Origin: Flavobacteriaceae bacterium
GTDB taxonomy: Bacteria > Bacteroidota > Bacteroidia > Flavobacteriales > Flavobacteriaceae
Assembly (NCBI GenBank): GCA_016744415.1
Contig: JADGEL010000005.1
Span: 62,001 to 126,000 of the forward strand
Length of the DNA stretch: 64,000 bases
Direction of reading: 5' to 3'
Below are positions 25,270 through 33,176 of this stretch, one piece after another. Position 1 is the first letter of the stretch. Each line of letters opens with the position of its first letter. Under the pieces are notes generated by a model. That model was not told where the DNA came from and did no database searches. It saw nothing but the letters and a program-made list of their open reading frames with translations. Position numbers and translations under genes: made by a program.

Positions 25270-25298
25270 TAAGACCTATAAGAAGTTGTAAAGGTTAC
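25270..25298 (-). promoter_or_regulatory. ECF-type promoter upstream of the sigma gene
   Basis: Minus strand GTAACC (25298-25293), a 16 bp spacer and GGTCTTA (25276-25270). GTAAC....GTC-type boxes recur ahead of ECF sigma genes in this phylum, suggesting autoregulation. The start codon is only 7 nt past the -10, which would make a leaderless or nearly leaderless mRNA. Confidence 0.4.
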
Positions 25299-25334
25299 GA
25301 AATTTACAATTTATTTTAATTGTAATAATTCAAA

Positions 25335-25356
25335 AAACATGATAATTATCATGTTT
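25335..25356. promoter_or_regulatory. Perfect 22 bp palindrome between the sigma and sulfatase genes
   Basis: AAACATGATAA and its exact reverse complement meet at 25345/25346. It lies midway between the divergent starts (25263 and 25441), a good place for an operator acting on one or both. There is no T run, so it is not a terminator. Confidence 0.5.
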
Positions 25357-25440
25357 CCAACTTTTTACTTAACTTTAATCCTTTAATTTAAAAATATTTT
25401 TACACTCAAGTATTAAGTTAATCTAATTAAAATCAAAATT

Positions 25441-27822
25441 ATGAAATCAAAATTCACCTCCATTCTTATCATACTCGGAGTTTTAGTAAGCTGCACTACT
25501 CCAGAGAATGTATCAAACAATGAAACAGATAAAGCCTTTAAAATAGACCGAACTGTTTTGCCGATTCAACCACCTAAAACTGCATTAGTCACCGAAATGG
25601 ATGCTAGGAATGTTGATAAACCAGAAGCTTTTACTATAACAGCTCCTTCTGGAGCTCCTAACGTTGTTGTTGTATTAATTGATGACATTGGTTTTGGAGC
25701 AACAAGTACTTTTGGCGGAGCAATAGAAACTCCAACATTTGATCGTTTAGCTGATAATGGATTAAAATTTAACCGCTTTCATACAACAGCCTTATGTTCA
25801 CCAACTAGAGCTTCTTTGCTTTCTGGTAGAAATCATCACAATGTAAATGTTGGATCTGTGATGGAGATTGCAACTGGTTTTTCTGGCAATCAAGGTATCA
25901 GACCCGATAATGCAAAATACTTCGCTGAGACACTTAGACAAAATGGATATAGTACTGCCGCATTTGGTAAGTGGCATGAAACGGCTACTTGGGAAGTGTC
26001 TGTATCTGGTCCATTTACACGTTGGCCAACCAACTCTGGTTTTGATAAATTCTATGGATTTATTGGCGGTGAAACGAACCTTTGGGATCCTGTAATTTTT
26101 GATGGTGTAACGAAAGTAAGTAAAAAGGATGATCCTAATTATCACTTCACAACTGACATGACTAATGAGGCTATTGAGTGGGTAAAGTTCCAACAAGCAA
26201 TGACACCAGACAAACCGTTTATGGTGTATTATGCACCAGGGGCAACACACGCTCCTCATCATGCACCAAAAGAATGGATTGAAAAGTATAAAGGTAAATT
26301 TGATCAAGGATGGTTAAAATTAAGAGAAGAAACTTTTGCAAAACAAAAAGAAATTGGGGTAATTCCTAAAAATGCTCAGTTAGCTCCAATGCCTTCTGAT
26401 ATTAAAGATTGGGAGTCATTAAGCACAAATGAAAAAGCATTGTTTGCTTTGCAAATGGAAACTTTTGCTGGATTTGCAGAACATACTGATAATGAAGTCG
26501 GAAGATTGGTTAATGCCATAGACGAAGTTGGCGAGTTAGACAATACCTTATTTGTCTATATTATGGGGGATAATGGTTCTAGTGCCGAAGGCGGTCTTGA
26601 AGGAACTTATAATGAATTGATTCACCTTAACGGAATTTTTGATGAAGAAACTGTAGAAAACATGTTAGAACATGCTGATGACTGGGGAGGGCCTAATTCA
26701 TTTCCACATATGAGCGCTGCATGGGCAGTTGCTACAGATGCTCCATTTAAATGGACCAAGCAAATGGCAGCTGATTTTGGTGGAACTAGAAACGGAATGG
26801 TAATGCACTGGCCAGTAGGAATCAAATCAAAAGGTGAAGTTCGTACACAATGGCATCATGTAAATGATATTGCGTCAACAGTACTTGAAGCTACAAATTT
26901 ACCAGCACCAAAATCAATTAATGGTGTAAATCAAATCCCTATGGATGGGGTGAGTATGTTATATGCTGTGGATAATGCAACTGCTGCTGAAAGACACCCT
27001 ACTCAGTATTTTGAAATGTTTGGTAATAGAGCAATTTATGACAAAGGATGGATGGCCCGTGTTGTTCATATGGTACCATGGGTTGGTAAGCCAAGAGCTA
27101 CATTTCAAGAAGAAAAATGGGAATTATACAATATAGAAGAGGATTTCAGTTTGGTCAATAACTTGGCTGAAAAGAACCCTGATAAATTGAATGAGTTAAA
27201 AACTTTATTTGAAAAAGAAGCAATTGCAAATAATGTATATCCATTAGATGATAGATTGTATGAACGATTCAATGCAGCAATAGCAGGCCGACCAGATTTA
27301 ATGGGCGATAGAACTTCCTTAACACTTGCTGATGGTATGGATGGTATTTTAGAAAATACATTCTTGAACATCAAAAATAATTCAAAATCAATTGTTGCCA
27401 ATGTAAGCCTAGAAGGAAAAGATAAAGGAATAATTCTTTGCCAAGGCGGTAAATTTGGTGGATGGGCCTTATATATGAACAATGGCAAACCAGCCTACAC
27501 ATATAACTACTTTGGATTGAAGCGCTATACAATTGAATCTTCAAAGGCTATTTCTAATAAAAATGCTGAAATAAAGCTAGAGTTTACTTATGATGGAGGT
27601 GGAACTGGTAAAGGCGGTTTAGCCAAATTGTTTATTGATGGTGAACAAGTTGGAGAAGGTAGAGTTGACAAAACACAGCCAGCTGTTTTCTCTGCTGATG
27701 AAACTGCAGACGTAGGTAAAGATGATGCAACACAAGTAGCAGACCTAGTATTTAAAGATGTTAAAGATTCTAAATTTACTGGATATGTAAATAATGTAAC
27801 CATTAGTATTCCAGAAAAATAA
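25441..27822 (+). CDS. Sulfatase lipoprotein (arylsulfatase A-type)
   Basis: A 793 aa type I sulfatase with a lipoprotein signal (Cys18 in V-S-C-T). The formylglycine site C119-S-P-T-R123 is intact, followed by A-S-L-L-S-G-R. The calcium-binding D81-D82 begins the domain, and M-G-D-N-G-S-S near 375-381 supplies further metal ligands. The catalytic domain runs to about 600; the last 150 residues are a beta-rich tail with G-G-G-T-G-K-G-G, perhaps a LamG-like module. It needs a formylglycine-generating enzyme, none of which is in the window. No SusCD pair or glycoside hydrolase is adjacent, so a polysaccharide substrate is not shown. Confidence 0.9.
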   Translation: MKSKFTSILIILGVLVSCTTPENVSNNETDKAFKIDRTVLPIQPPKTALVTEMDARNVDKPEAFTITAPSGAPNVVVVLIDDIGFGATSTFGGAIETPTFDRLADNGLKFNRFHTTALCSPTRASLLSGRNHHNVNVGSVMEIATGFSGNQGIRPDNAKYFAETLRQNGYSTAAFGKWHETATWEVSVSGPFTRWPTNSGFDKFYGFIGGETNLWDPVIFDGVTKVSKKDDPNYHFTTDMTNEAIEWVKFQQAMTPDKPFMVYYAPGATHAPHHAPKEWIEKYKGKFDQGWLKLREETFAKQKEIGVIPKNAQLAPMPSDIKDWESLSTNEKALFALQMETFAGFAEHTDNEVGRLVNAIDEVGELDNTLFVYIMGDNGSSAEGGLEGTYNELIHLNGIFDEETVENMLEHADDWGGPNSFPHMSAAWAVATDAPFKWTKQMAADFGGTRNGMVMHWPVGIKSKGEVRTQWHHVNDIASTVLEATNLPAPKSINGVNQIPMDGVSMLYAVDNATAAERHPTQYFEMFGNRAIYDKGWMARVVHMVPWVGKPRATFQEEKWELYNIEEDFSLVNNLAEKNPDKLNELKTLFEKEAIANNVYPLDDRLYERFNAAIAGRPDLMGDRTSLTLADGMDGILENTFLNIKNNSKSIVANVSLEGKDKGIILCQGGKFGGWALYMNNGKPAYTYNYFGLKRYTIESSKAISNKNAEIKLEFTYDGGGTGKGGLAKLFIDGEQVGEGRVDKTQPAVFSADETADVGKDDATQVADLVFKDVKDSKFTGYVNNVTISIPEK

Positions 27823-27846
27823 TATTAATTAAACTCAATAATTTAT

Positions 27847-27880
27847 TAAGAGTTGTATTATTAAAATAATACAACTCTTA
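27847..27880 (+). terminator. Terminator after the sulfatase gene
   Basis: TAAGAGTTGTATTATT and its complement AATAATACAACTCTTA form a 15-16 bp stem with almost no loop, followed by TTT. The next 150 bp up to 28032 show nothing further. Confidence 0.75.
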
Positions 27881-28031
27881 TTTAAAAAAATACGAATCCA
27901 ATGAATGATTAGTTTAAAAGCAAAAAGTAAAGTGTTCAAGAAAAAAAAAGTGATTTTCTGTAACCTAAACATAAACCCACAAGTCTTATTACTGAAACAC
28001 ATTAAAAAATAATCATTTAAAACAATTTATC

Positions 28032-28379
28032 ATGGGATCAGAAGTAATCATAGTACCAATCATTTTTGGAATATTTTTCGGAATCGTTTATTTATTCTTT
28101 ACAACACGTAACAAAGAACGTATGGCTTTGATTGAAAAAGGTATTGGAGCAGAAATATTTAATAAAGGAGCACGTAAAACAGCACCTATTTGGAAAGTAT
28201 TCATTTTAAACGTTGCCGTACTATTAATGGGAATTGGAGCTGGAACACTTATAAGTACTATTTTAGATGAATTCTTACATTTTGAAAATGAAGGTATCAT
28301 TGCAGGAATTATTTTCTTAACTGCCGGTATTGGGCTATTTGTTGGATTTCATTTAACCAAAAATCTAGACAAAGAATAA
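28032..28379 (+). CDS. Small DUF6249-like membrane protein
   Basis: A 115 aa protein with three hydrophobic segments (about 6-24, 55-75 and 88-106) separated by a charged loop (T-R-N-K-E-R-M-A-L-I-E-K-G near 25-37). This R-x-E-R-M-A-L-I-E-K-G pattern after the first membrane helix is typical of the DUF6249 group, often found beside ECF sigma genes in Bacteroidota. Here the sigma gene is about 2.8 kb away and in the opposite orientation. Function is unknown. Confidence 0.75.
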   Translation: MGSEVIIVPIIFGIFFGIVYLFFTTRNKERMALIEKGIGAEIFNKGARKTAPIWKVFILNVAVLLMGIGAGTLISTILDEFLHFENEGIIAGIIFLTAGIGLFVGFHLTKNLDKE

Positions 28380-28397
28380 CCGTCAATTTATTTTACT

Positions 28398-28434
28398 AAA
28401 AAATGCATTTTGAAATAAATCAAAATGCATTTTT
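28398..28434. terminator. Bidirectional terminator between convergent genes
   Basis: AAAAATGCATTTTG pairs with CAAAATGCATTTTT around a 9 nt loop. It separates the DUF6249-like gene (plus) from the nuclease gene (minus). Confidence 0.8.
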
Positions 28435-28459
28435 ACTTTTGAGCTGTTAATCAGAAATT

Positions 28460-29239
28460 CTAAAACAACTCATTTAACACTTTTGCTAAACGAATGCCTC
28501 CTATTTGTAATTGCTTTCTTGCTACAGCAAAATAATTGTAAGAATATCTGTAGCGTAAATTTTCACCCGATTCAGCTGAGGCATAAACTTCAATTGACAG
28601 TTTATGTACCTCATTAACCCAATCAACTACAGTTCCTTCTTGAATTGCTTTTACTTGATTTTTTGAAAGGTAGTCGGCATTCGCCGCCAACTCAATATAA
28701 CTCATTTGATAGCCGTCAATCATATCAGAATCCCAAACACGATGTAAATTAGTATCTTTATAATGCCATTTCACCTTGAAATCATTTCCTCCTTTGTCTT
28801 CTTTTAATCCAATATGCATTGGTTGATGCATGTCACCAATTAAATGAACCAAAAGTTTTAAATAAAAAGCACGGTCATCGTCACTTGCAGTTTCATCCTG
28901 AATAATTTTTTTACAGTACTCAATTCCTGTAACTAAATCTCCTTTCGAATTTTTCTCAGAATCTTCGTAATTCTCATCCAAATCCATATTAATATAATGC
29001 CAGGTATAAAACTCATTATATCTTTTATCTGATTTAATTTCATCAGCATAAGTAGAAACAAATGCTAAAGATTTTTGATTCAATAATTTTTTAATTTCTC
29101 GTTTTGCTTTATTGGTTAAATATTCATCCGCAATTTTACCAACTACTCTATGCCCCGTTTGCCCCCATTTTTTCGATGCATTTGCATTGAATGAAAAAGC
29201 TATTAAAGCCACCATAACATAAATAATTTTTGTTCTCAT
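28460..29239 (-). CDS. Secreted S1/P1-type nuclease
   Basis: About 259 aa from M-R-T-K-I-I-Y (29239); a further upstream ATG would bury the signal peptide and is rejected. The signal peptide covers about 1-22. The mature N-terminus begins near Trp25 in W-G-Q-T-G-H-R, and in this family the N-terminal Trp and first His bind zinc. Other ligand regions are D-E-I near 65, H-Y-I-N-M near 77, H-L-I-G-D-M-H-Q-P-M-H near 125-135 and H-R-V-W-D near 165. These zinc enzymes cut single-stranded DNA and RNA and 3'-nucleotides. A likely role is nutrient scavenging outside the cytoplasm. Confidence 0.9.
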   Translation of the reverse strand: MRTKIIYVMVALIAFSFNANASKKWGQTGHRVVGKIADEYLTNKAKREIKKLLNQKSLAFVSTYADEIKSDKRYNEFYTWHYINMDLDENYEDSEKNSKGDLVTGIEYCKKIIQDETASDDDRAFYLKLLVHLIGDMHQPMHIGLKEDKGGNDFKVKWHYKDTNLHRVWDSDMIDGYQMSYIELAANADYLSKNQVKAIQEGTVVDWVNEVHKLSIEVYASAESGENLRYRYSYNYFAVARKQLQIGGIRLAKVLNELF

Positions 29240-29285
29240 ACTACTATAATTTTTCGCTAAGTTAAAAATAAATATTGCAAAACAT

Positions 29286-29317
29286 TTGGAAATCTCAAAA
29301 ATTATTTGATATATTTG
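29286..29317 (+). promoter_or_regulatory. Promoter of the SPFH operon
   Basis: TTG (29286-29288), a 21 bp spacer and TATATTTG (29310-29317), an exact -7 match. The SPFH start codon is 35 bp downstream. Confidence 0.65.
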
Positions 29318-29344
29318 TGATATCATTTTAATATCATATCAAAT
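29304..29344. promoter_or_regulatory. Array of TGATAT half-sites over the SPFH promoter
   Basis: ATTTGATAT (29304-29312) and ATATCAAAT (29336-29344) form a perfect 9 bp inverted repeat that encloses the palindrome TGATATCA (29318-29325). A further ATATCA lies at 29331. The array covers the -7 box and start region, so a bound protein would repress. The ribbon-helix-helix gene at the end of the operon is the obvious candidate, by inference. Confidence 0.45.
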
Positions 29345-29352
29345 CACATATT

Positions 29353-30213
29353 ATGAAAGAAGAAAAAATTATAAAAATACCAAGCGGTTATTTAATGCTA
29401 TTTGTATTATTCACTTTAATTGTTACCATTATTTTTGGAATTACAAGAGCTAATCCATTTATTATAGTACCCGCAATTATTGTATTGATTACCGTTATTC
29501 CTGGGTTTATTATTGTTGCACCAAACACCTCTAAAGTGTTGTTGCTTTTTGGAAAATACATTGGTACGGTTACTCAAAATGGTTTTTATTGGGCAAATCC
29601 TTTTTATAAAAAAAGAAGTATTTCATTAAGAGCAAGTAACTTTGACAGTGAACGTGTAAAAGTAAACGACAAGTTAGGGAACCCTATTATGATTAGCACC
29701 ATTTTAGTCTGGAGAGTAAAAGATACTTTTAAAGCAGCATTTGATGTAGATAATTATGAAAACTTTGTAAGAGTGCAATCTGATGCAGCAGTTAGAAAGT
29801 TAGCGAGCTTATATCCTTATGATAATTTTGCTGATGATGGTCATGAAGAAGAAATTACGTTGAGAGCAAGTGTAAATGAAGTAAGTGAGGCTTTAGAAAA
29901 AGAATTATCTGAACGATTATCAATGGCAGGTATTGAGGTTTTAGAGGCCAGAATTGGATATTTAGCTTACGCACAAGAAATTGCAAATGCCATGTTAAAA
30001 CGTCAACAAGCTACAGCAATTGTTGCAGCAAGACATAAAATTGTTGAAGGTGCTGTAAGCATGGTAGAAATGGCATTACACGAATTAAGCAAAAAAGAAA
30101 TTGTTGAACTAGATGAGGAACGTAAAGCAGCGATGGTAAGTAATTTAATGGTGATATTATGCTCTGATAAAGAAGTAGCACCCGTATTAAATACAGGAAC
30201 TTTAAATCACTAA
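29353..30213 (+). CDS. SPFH (band 7/prohibitin) domain protein
   Basis: A 286 aa protein with two N-terminal hydrophobic segments (about 9-27 and 33-55) followed by an SPFH domain at about 55-220 (A-P-N-T-S-K-V-L-L-L-F-G-K-Y near 57-70, V-A-x-L-x-W-R-V near 117). A coiled helical part follows (A-N-A-M-L-K-R-Q-Q-A-T-A-I-V-A-A-R-H near 212-229). SPFH proteins form membrane microdomain rings and often control proteases or membrane order. It leads a run of tiny genes that ends with a ribbon-helix-helix protein. The promoter just upstream has operator-like repeats. Confidence 0.88.
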   Translation: MKEEKIIKIPSGYLMLFVLFTLIVTIIFGITRANPFIIVPAIIVLITVIPGFIIVAPNTSKVLLLFGKYIGTVTQNGFYWANPFYKKRSISLRASNFDSERVKVNDKLGNPIMISTILVWRVKDTFKAAFDVDNYENFVRVQSDAAVRKLASLYPYDNFADDGHEEEITLRASVNEVSEALEKELSERLSMAGIEVLEARIGYLAYAQEIANAMLKRQQATAIVAARHKIVEGAVSMVEMALHELSKKEIVELDEERKAAMVSNLMVILCSDKEVAPVLNTGTLNH

Positions 30214-30217
30214 AATC

Positions 30218-30380
30218 ATGACTGAATATAAAATACTATCAAGAAAAACTTTTGAGTGAGAAAGAAGCTTCATTCTTAGACGATATTAACAACGAAGCAA
30301 GAAATGGTTGGAGAGCAATGAGTTTTGGATACACGATGGATGGAGCCATTGTTAAAGCAGTTCTTGAACGTAATAAATAA
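30218..30380 (+). pseudogene. Frameshifted DUF4177-like small gene
   Basis: The first frame reads M-T-E-Y-K and soon stops. Shifting by one base after the fifth codon gives a continuous product ending G-W-R-A-M-S-F-G-Y-T-M-D-G-A-I-V-K-A-V-L-E-R, which lines up with the intact DUF4177-like protein at 30606 (M-K-E-Y-K...G-W-S-V-I...V-I-K-A-V-L-S-R). The span is 163 nt, one base more than 54 codons. The shift falls in an A-rich run, so a sequencing error, a true pseudogene or a programmed shift are all possible. It starts 5 bp after the SPFH gene. Confidence 0.6.
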
Positions 30381-30444
30381 AAATTTGTCATGATTTGGAT
30401 CCTATTCAATTTAATAATAACCCTTTTAGAAATCATCTTTTAAC

Positions 30445-30609
30445 ATGAAAAATTTATCTAAATATTTATATTTTGTACTATTAATTTTTGGGGCTATCTT
30501 GGCTTCGAATGTTGATGGTAGTACCAAAGCAATTGGAATTGTATTTATAGCAATTTCAGTTACAAAAACACCATCAATTATAAACTGTAATATAAAATTA
30601 AAGAGATGA
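30445..30609 (+). CDS. Tiny membrane protein in the SPFH operon
   Basis: A 54 aa frame with a hydrophobic helix at about 7-21 (Y-L-Y-F-V-L-L-I-F-G-A-I-L-A) and a second hydrophobic stretch at about 29-39 (A-I-G-I-V-F-I-A-I-S-V), ending in a basic tail. Its stop overlaps the ATG of the next DUF4177-like gene by 4 bp (ATGA), which supports real translation. I recognise no family. It could be a small SPFH partner. Confidence 0.5.
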   Translation: MKNLSKYLYFVLLIFGAILASNVDGSTKAIGIVFIAISVTKTPSIINCNIKLKR

Positions 30610-30767
30610 AAGAATATAAATTAATCAGGCAAAAAGCAACAACCATTAAAAAGGACGAAGATTTTGAAGCCTTATTAAACAGCTATGCTAAAACGGGTTG
30701 GTCGGTAATTAATGTGTTTAATCACAGAGGAGTTATTAAAGCCGTTTTATCTAGAGATAAAAAATAG
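30606..30767 (+). CDS. Small DUF4177-like protein
   Basis: A 53 aa protein, M-K-E-Y-K-L-I-R...G-W-S-V-I-N-V...V-I-K-A-V-L-S-R. The E-Y-K start, the central G-W and the C-terminal strand are the hallmarks of DUF4177-type small proteins, whose function is unknown. It overlaps the preceding small membrane gene and is 4 bp from the following PH-like gene. The broken relative at 30218 shows that the operon once held two copies. Confidence 0.7.
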   Translation: MKEYKLIRQKATTIKKDEDFEALLNSYAKTGWSVINVFNHRGVIKAVLSRDKK

Positions 30768-30771
30768 AAAA

Positions 30772-31287
30772 ATGAAAGTTTTTGTAGAAGAGCAACGATT
30801 TAAAAGATGGATACTAATATCTGTTATGGTGATTCCGCTTGTTGGCGGAATTATTCCATTAATTCTAGCAGAAAACGATATCCCAGAATTTAATTCAGAT
30901 GGATTCTGGGGACTCACAATTACTTTCATAACTATTTCATTAGTATTCCTTTTAATTCTATCTGTTCGCTTAAGAACAAAAATAAATGAACAAGGAGTTT
31001 ACTATCGGTTTATCCCAAATAATTTTAGCGAAAAATTTATTCCTTGGGATAAAATTGATAAGTGTTATATCAAAAATTCAAAGTCAGGTATTTTTGGTAG
31101 CGGAGGTTACGGTTACAGAATGTGCTTTTTTGGCAAAAGAGGATTGGTCATGAATCTTGGTGGTCAATTCGGGATTCAATTAGAATTAAAATCTGGAAAA
31201 AGAATTTTAATTGGCACTCAAAAAGATCAAGAAGCTGAGTCCGTTTTAAAAACCTATCAATCAAAATATATATTAAATGAAAAATAA
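30772..31287 (+). CDS. PH-like membrane protein of unknown function
   Basis: About 171 aa from M-K-V-F-V-E-E-Q-R-F; an upstream in-frame ATG at 30712 lies inside the previous gene and is rejected. Two membrane segments (about 14-32 and 48-65) are followed by a beta-rich domain at about 72-165 with Y-Y-R-F...I-P-W-D-K-I-D-K-C-Y and L-K-S-G-K-R-I-L-I-G-T-Q. That order (two helices, then a bacterial PH-type fold with a P-W-x-x-I motif) resembles YdbS/DUF3093-like membrane PH proteins. It overlaps the next tiny gene by 11 bp. Confidence 0.65.
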   Translation: MKVFVEEQRFKRWILISVMVIPLVGGIIPLILAENDIPEFNSDGFWGLTITFITISLVFLLILSVRLRTKINEQGVYYRFIPNNFSEKFIPWDKIDKCYIKNSKSGIFGSGGYGYRMCFFGKRGLVMNLGGQFGIQLELKSGKRILIGTQKDQEAESVLKTYQSKYILNEK

Positions 31288-31450
31288 TTTAGGCCTTATA
31301 ATTGGATTTTGTGTTGGTCTTAGCCTAAGCACATCGCTAAGCATTGCACTCGATAATTTCGCAATTGGATTTTCAATTGGAAGTGGTGCAGGTATTGCAA
31401 TAGGAACTGCATTCAACTTGCTATATAAGAAAAAGAGTTGTAAAAAATAA
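31277..31450 (+). CDS. Tiny glycine-zipper membrane protein
   Basis: A 57 aa protein whose middle is hydrophobic and Gly/Ser-rich (G-F-C-V-G-L-S-L-S at 10-18; G-F-S-I-G-S-G-A-G-I-A-I-G-T-A near 31-45), with a lysine-rich end. The small-residue spacing suggests a pair of packed membrane helices. Its start codon sits within the last 11 bp of the PH-like gene. No family recognised. Confidence 0.55.
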   Translation: MKNNLGLIIGFCVGLSLSTSLSIALDNFAIGFSIGSGAGIAIGTAFNLLYKKKSCKK

Positions 31451-31471
31451 ATTTGAAAATTATAAATTAGG

Positions 31472-31639
31472 ATGGCAAAGAAAAAGGCATTCGCATTACG
31501 CATTAACGAAGAAATGCTCAAAGCAGTTGAGAAATGGGCTGCAGATGAGTTTAGATCTACCAACGGGCAATTGGAATGGATGCTAAACAAATGTCTAAAA
31601 GATGCTAACCGGCAACCAAAAAAGAAAGCAGAAAACTAA
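31472..31639 (+). CDS. Arc-like ribbon-helix-helix protein
   Basis: A 55 aa protein: K-K-A-F-A-L-R-I-N near 4-12 is the DNA-contacting beta strand, followed by two helices (E-E-M-L-K-A-V-E-K-W-A-A-D-E-F and N-G-Q-L-E-W-M-L-N-K-C-L-K). This is the complete Arc/CopG-type fold; such proteins bind DNA as pairs of dimers on short repeated half-sites. Its position at the end of the SPFH cluster suggests autoregulation through the TGATAT repeats at 29304-29344. The basic tail (Q-P-K-K-K) may add contacts. Confidence 0.75.
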   Translation: MAKKKAFALRINEEMLKAVEKWAADEFRSTNGQLEWMLNKCLKDANRQPKKKAEN

Positions 31640-31706
31640 GTTCTTTGGTTTCTTTTTGATTTATGTTTATATTGTTATATTCGCCGGTATCAAATTTAAC
31701 TTATTT

Positions 31707-33101
31707 ATGAGCATTTCTGAAATCAATAGTGACATACCATTTTTTACTGGAGACACCACAATTTTTGGGGTTTTGTGTGTCATCTTAGCCGTAATTTTTT
31801 ACTCTTCTCAATTACCAAAATTTAAAAAATTTTACAGTATTGTACCCGCACTACTCCTTTGCTATTTTATTCCGTCTATATTTAGTTCTTTAGGAATAAT
31901 TGCTGATAAATGGATTGATGTTCAAGAGACTATTGCACATTTAAACAATTTATATGGAAACCTTAATGGAGTAACCAATTTAGATACACTAAAAGAATAT
32001 ATTGCTCAGAATAATATAAGAGAATCTGACTATAAACAGTTTGTTGATGGCAGCAAATTGTATTATGTTTCTTCAAGATTTTTACTCCCTGCATCTTTAG
32101 TTTTACTAACACTTAGCATTGATTTAAAAGGAGTTTTTAAACTAGGTTCAAAAGCGTTAATTATGTTTTTAACCGCTACAATTGGAGTTATGATTGGTGG
32201 TCCAATTGCTATTTTATTTTTTCATTATGTGTCTCCGGATATTTTAGTTCAGGTAGAAGGTACAGAATTATGGAAAGGATTATCTACAGTTGCTGGAAGT
32301 TGGATTGGTGGAGGAGCAAATCAATTAGCAATGAAAGAGCAATGGGAAGTTGGCGATAGCCTATTTAGTATCATGGCAGTAGTAGATGTTTTAGTTGCTG
32401 AAGTTTGGATGGCTTTCCTATTAATTGGTGTTGCTAAATCTGACAGAATTGATAAATGGCTTAAAGCAGATAATTCTTCAATTACAGAATTAAAAAACAA
32501 GATGGAAAAGTTTACAACAGAAACAGCTAGAATACCTTCTTTTAACGATCTCATGATATTATTAGGTATTGCTTTTGGCGTAACATCAATAGGTCATTTT
32601 GTTGGAGATAACTTAGGAAAATATATCACCAATAATGTTCAAACTCTTGTTGACTTTGGGCTAGGAAGTTCTTTCTTTTGGCTTATTATTACTGCAACAA
32701 CCATCGGAATTATATTGTCATTTACAAAAATCAAGAGTTTTGAAGGAGCTGGCGCCTCAAAAATAGGCACTGTATTTATTTATATTTTAGTCGCTTCGAT
32801 TGGAATGAAAATGAACTTAAACGCTATTGCCCAAAATTTAAGTCTATTTGCAATTGGTTTTGTTTGGATGATTATTCATGTTGGGCTACTAGTATTAGTT
32901 GCAAAAATTATTAAAGCACCTTATTTTTTCTTAGCAGTCGGTTCAAAAGCAAATATTGGAGGTGCTGCTTCAGCACCAGTTGTGGCAGGGGCATTTCACC
33001 CATCATTAGCACCAGTTGGTGTATTGTTAGCCGTTTTAGGATATGCATTAGGCACTTATGGAGCCTTTGCCTGTGCCTTAATGATGAAATGGGTAAGCTA
33101 A
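31707..33101 (+). CDS. DUF819 family membrane protein
   Basis: About 464 aa from M-S-I-S-E-I-N; an ATG at 31602 lies within the ribbon-helix-helix gene. There are about ten membrane helices, with W-I-G-G-G-A-N-Q-L-A-M-K near 194-205 and S-K-A-N-I-G-G-A-A-S-A-P-V-V-A near 413-427, the paired re-entrant-type motifs typical of DUF819 (YjcL-like). These resemble transporters, but no substrate is known. It starts 67 bp after the ribbon-helix-helix gene on the same strand. Confidence 0.88.
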   Translation: MSISEINSDIPFFTGDTTIFGVLCVILAVIFYSSQLPKFKKFYSIVPALLLCYFIPSIFSSLGIIADKWIDVQETIAHLNNLYGNLNGVTNLDTLKEYIAQNNIRESDYKQFVDGSKLYYVSSRFLLPASLVLLTLSIDLKGVFKLGSKALIMFLTATIGVMIGGPIAILFFHYVSPDILVQVEGTELWKGLSTVAGSWIGGGANQLAMKEQWEVGDSLFSIMAVVDVLVAEVWMAFLLIGVAKSDRIDKWLKADNSSITELKNKMEKFTTETARIPSFNDLMILLGIAFGVTSIGHFVGDNLGKYITNNVQTLVDFGLGSSFFWLIITATTIGIILSFTKIKSFEGAGASKIGTVFIYILVASIGMKMNLNAIAQNLSLFAIGFVWMIIHVGLLVLVAKIIKAPYFFLAVGSKANIGGAASAPVVAGAFHPSLAPVGVLLAVLGYALGTYGAFACALMMKWVS

Positions 33102-33176
33102 CATTTCTAATGATAATCTATTAGAATAAAATGAAATTGCGCATATTTGCAAACGAAAACTTAGACAGTTATAAAC

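Noticed and set aside
30390-30443. A 17-codon hydrophobic frame between the DUF4177 remnant and the 54 aa membrane gene
   Set aside because: Too short to judge, no overlap or conservation that I can see; mentioned only because neighbours are also tiny.
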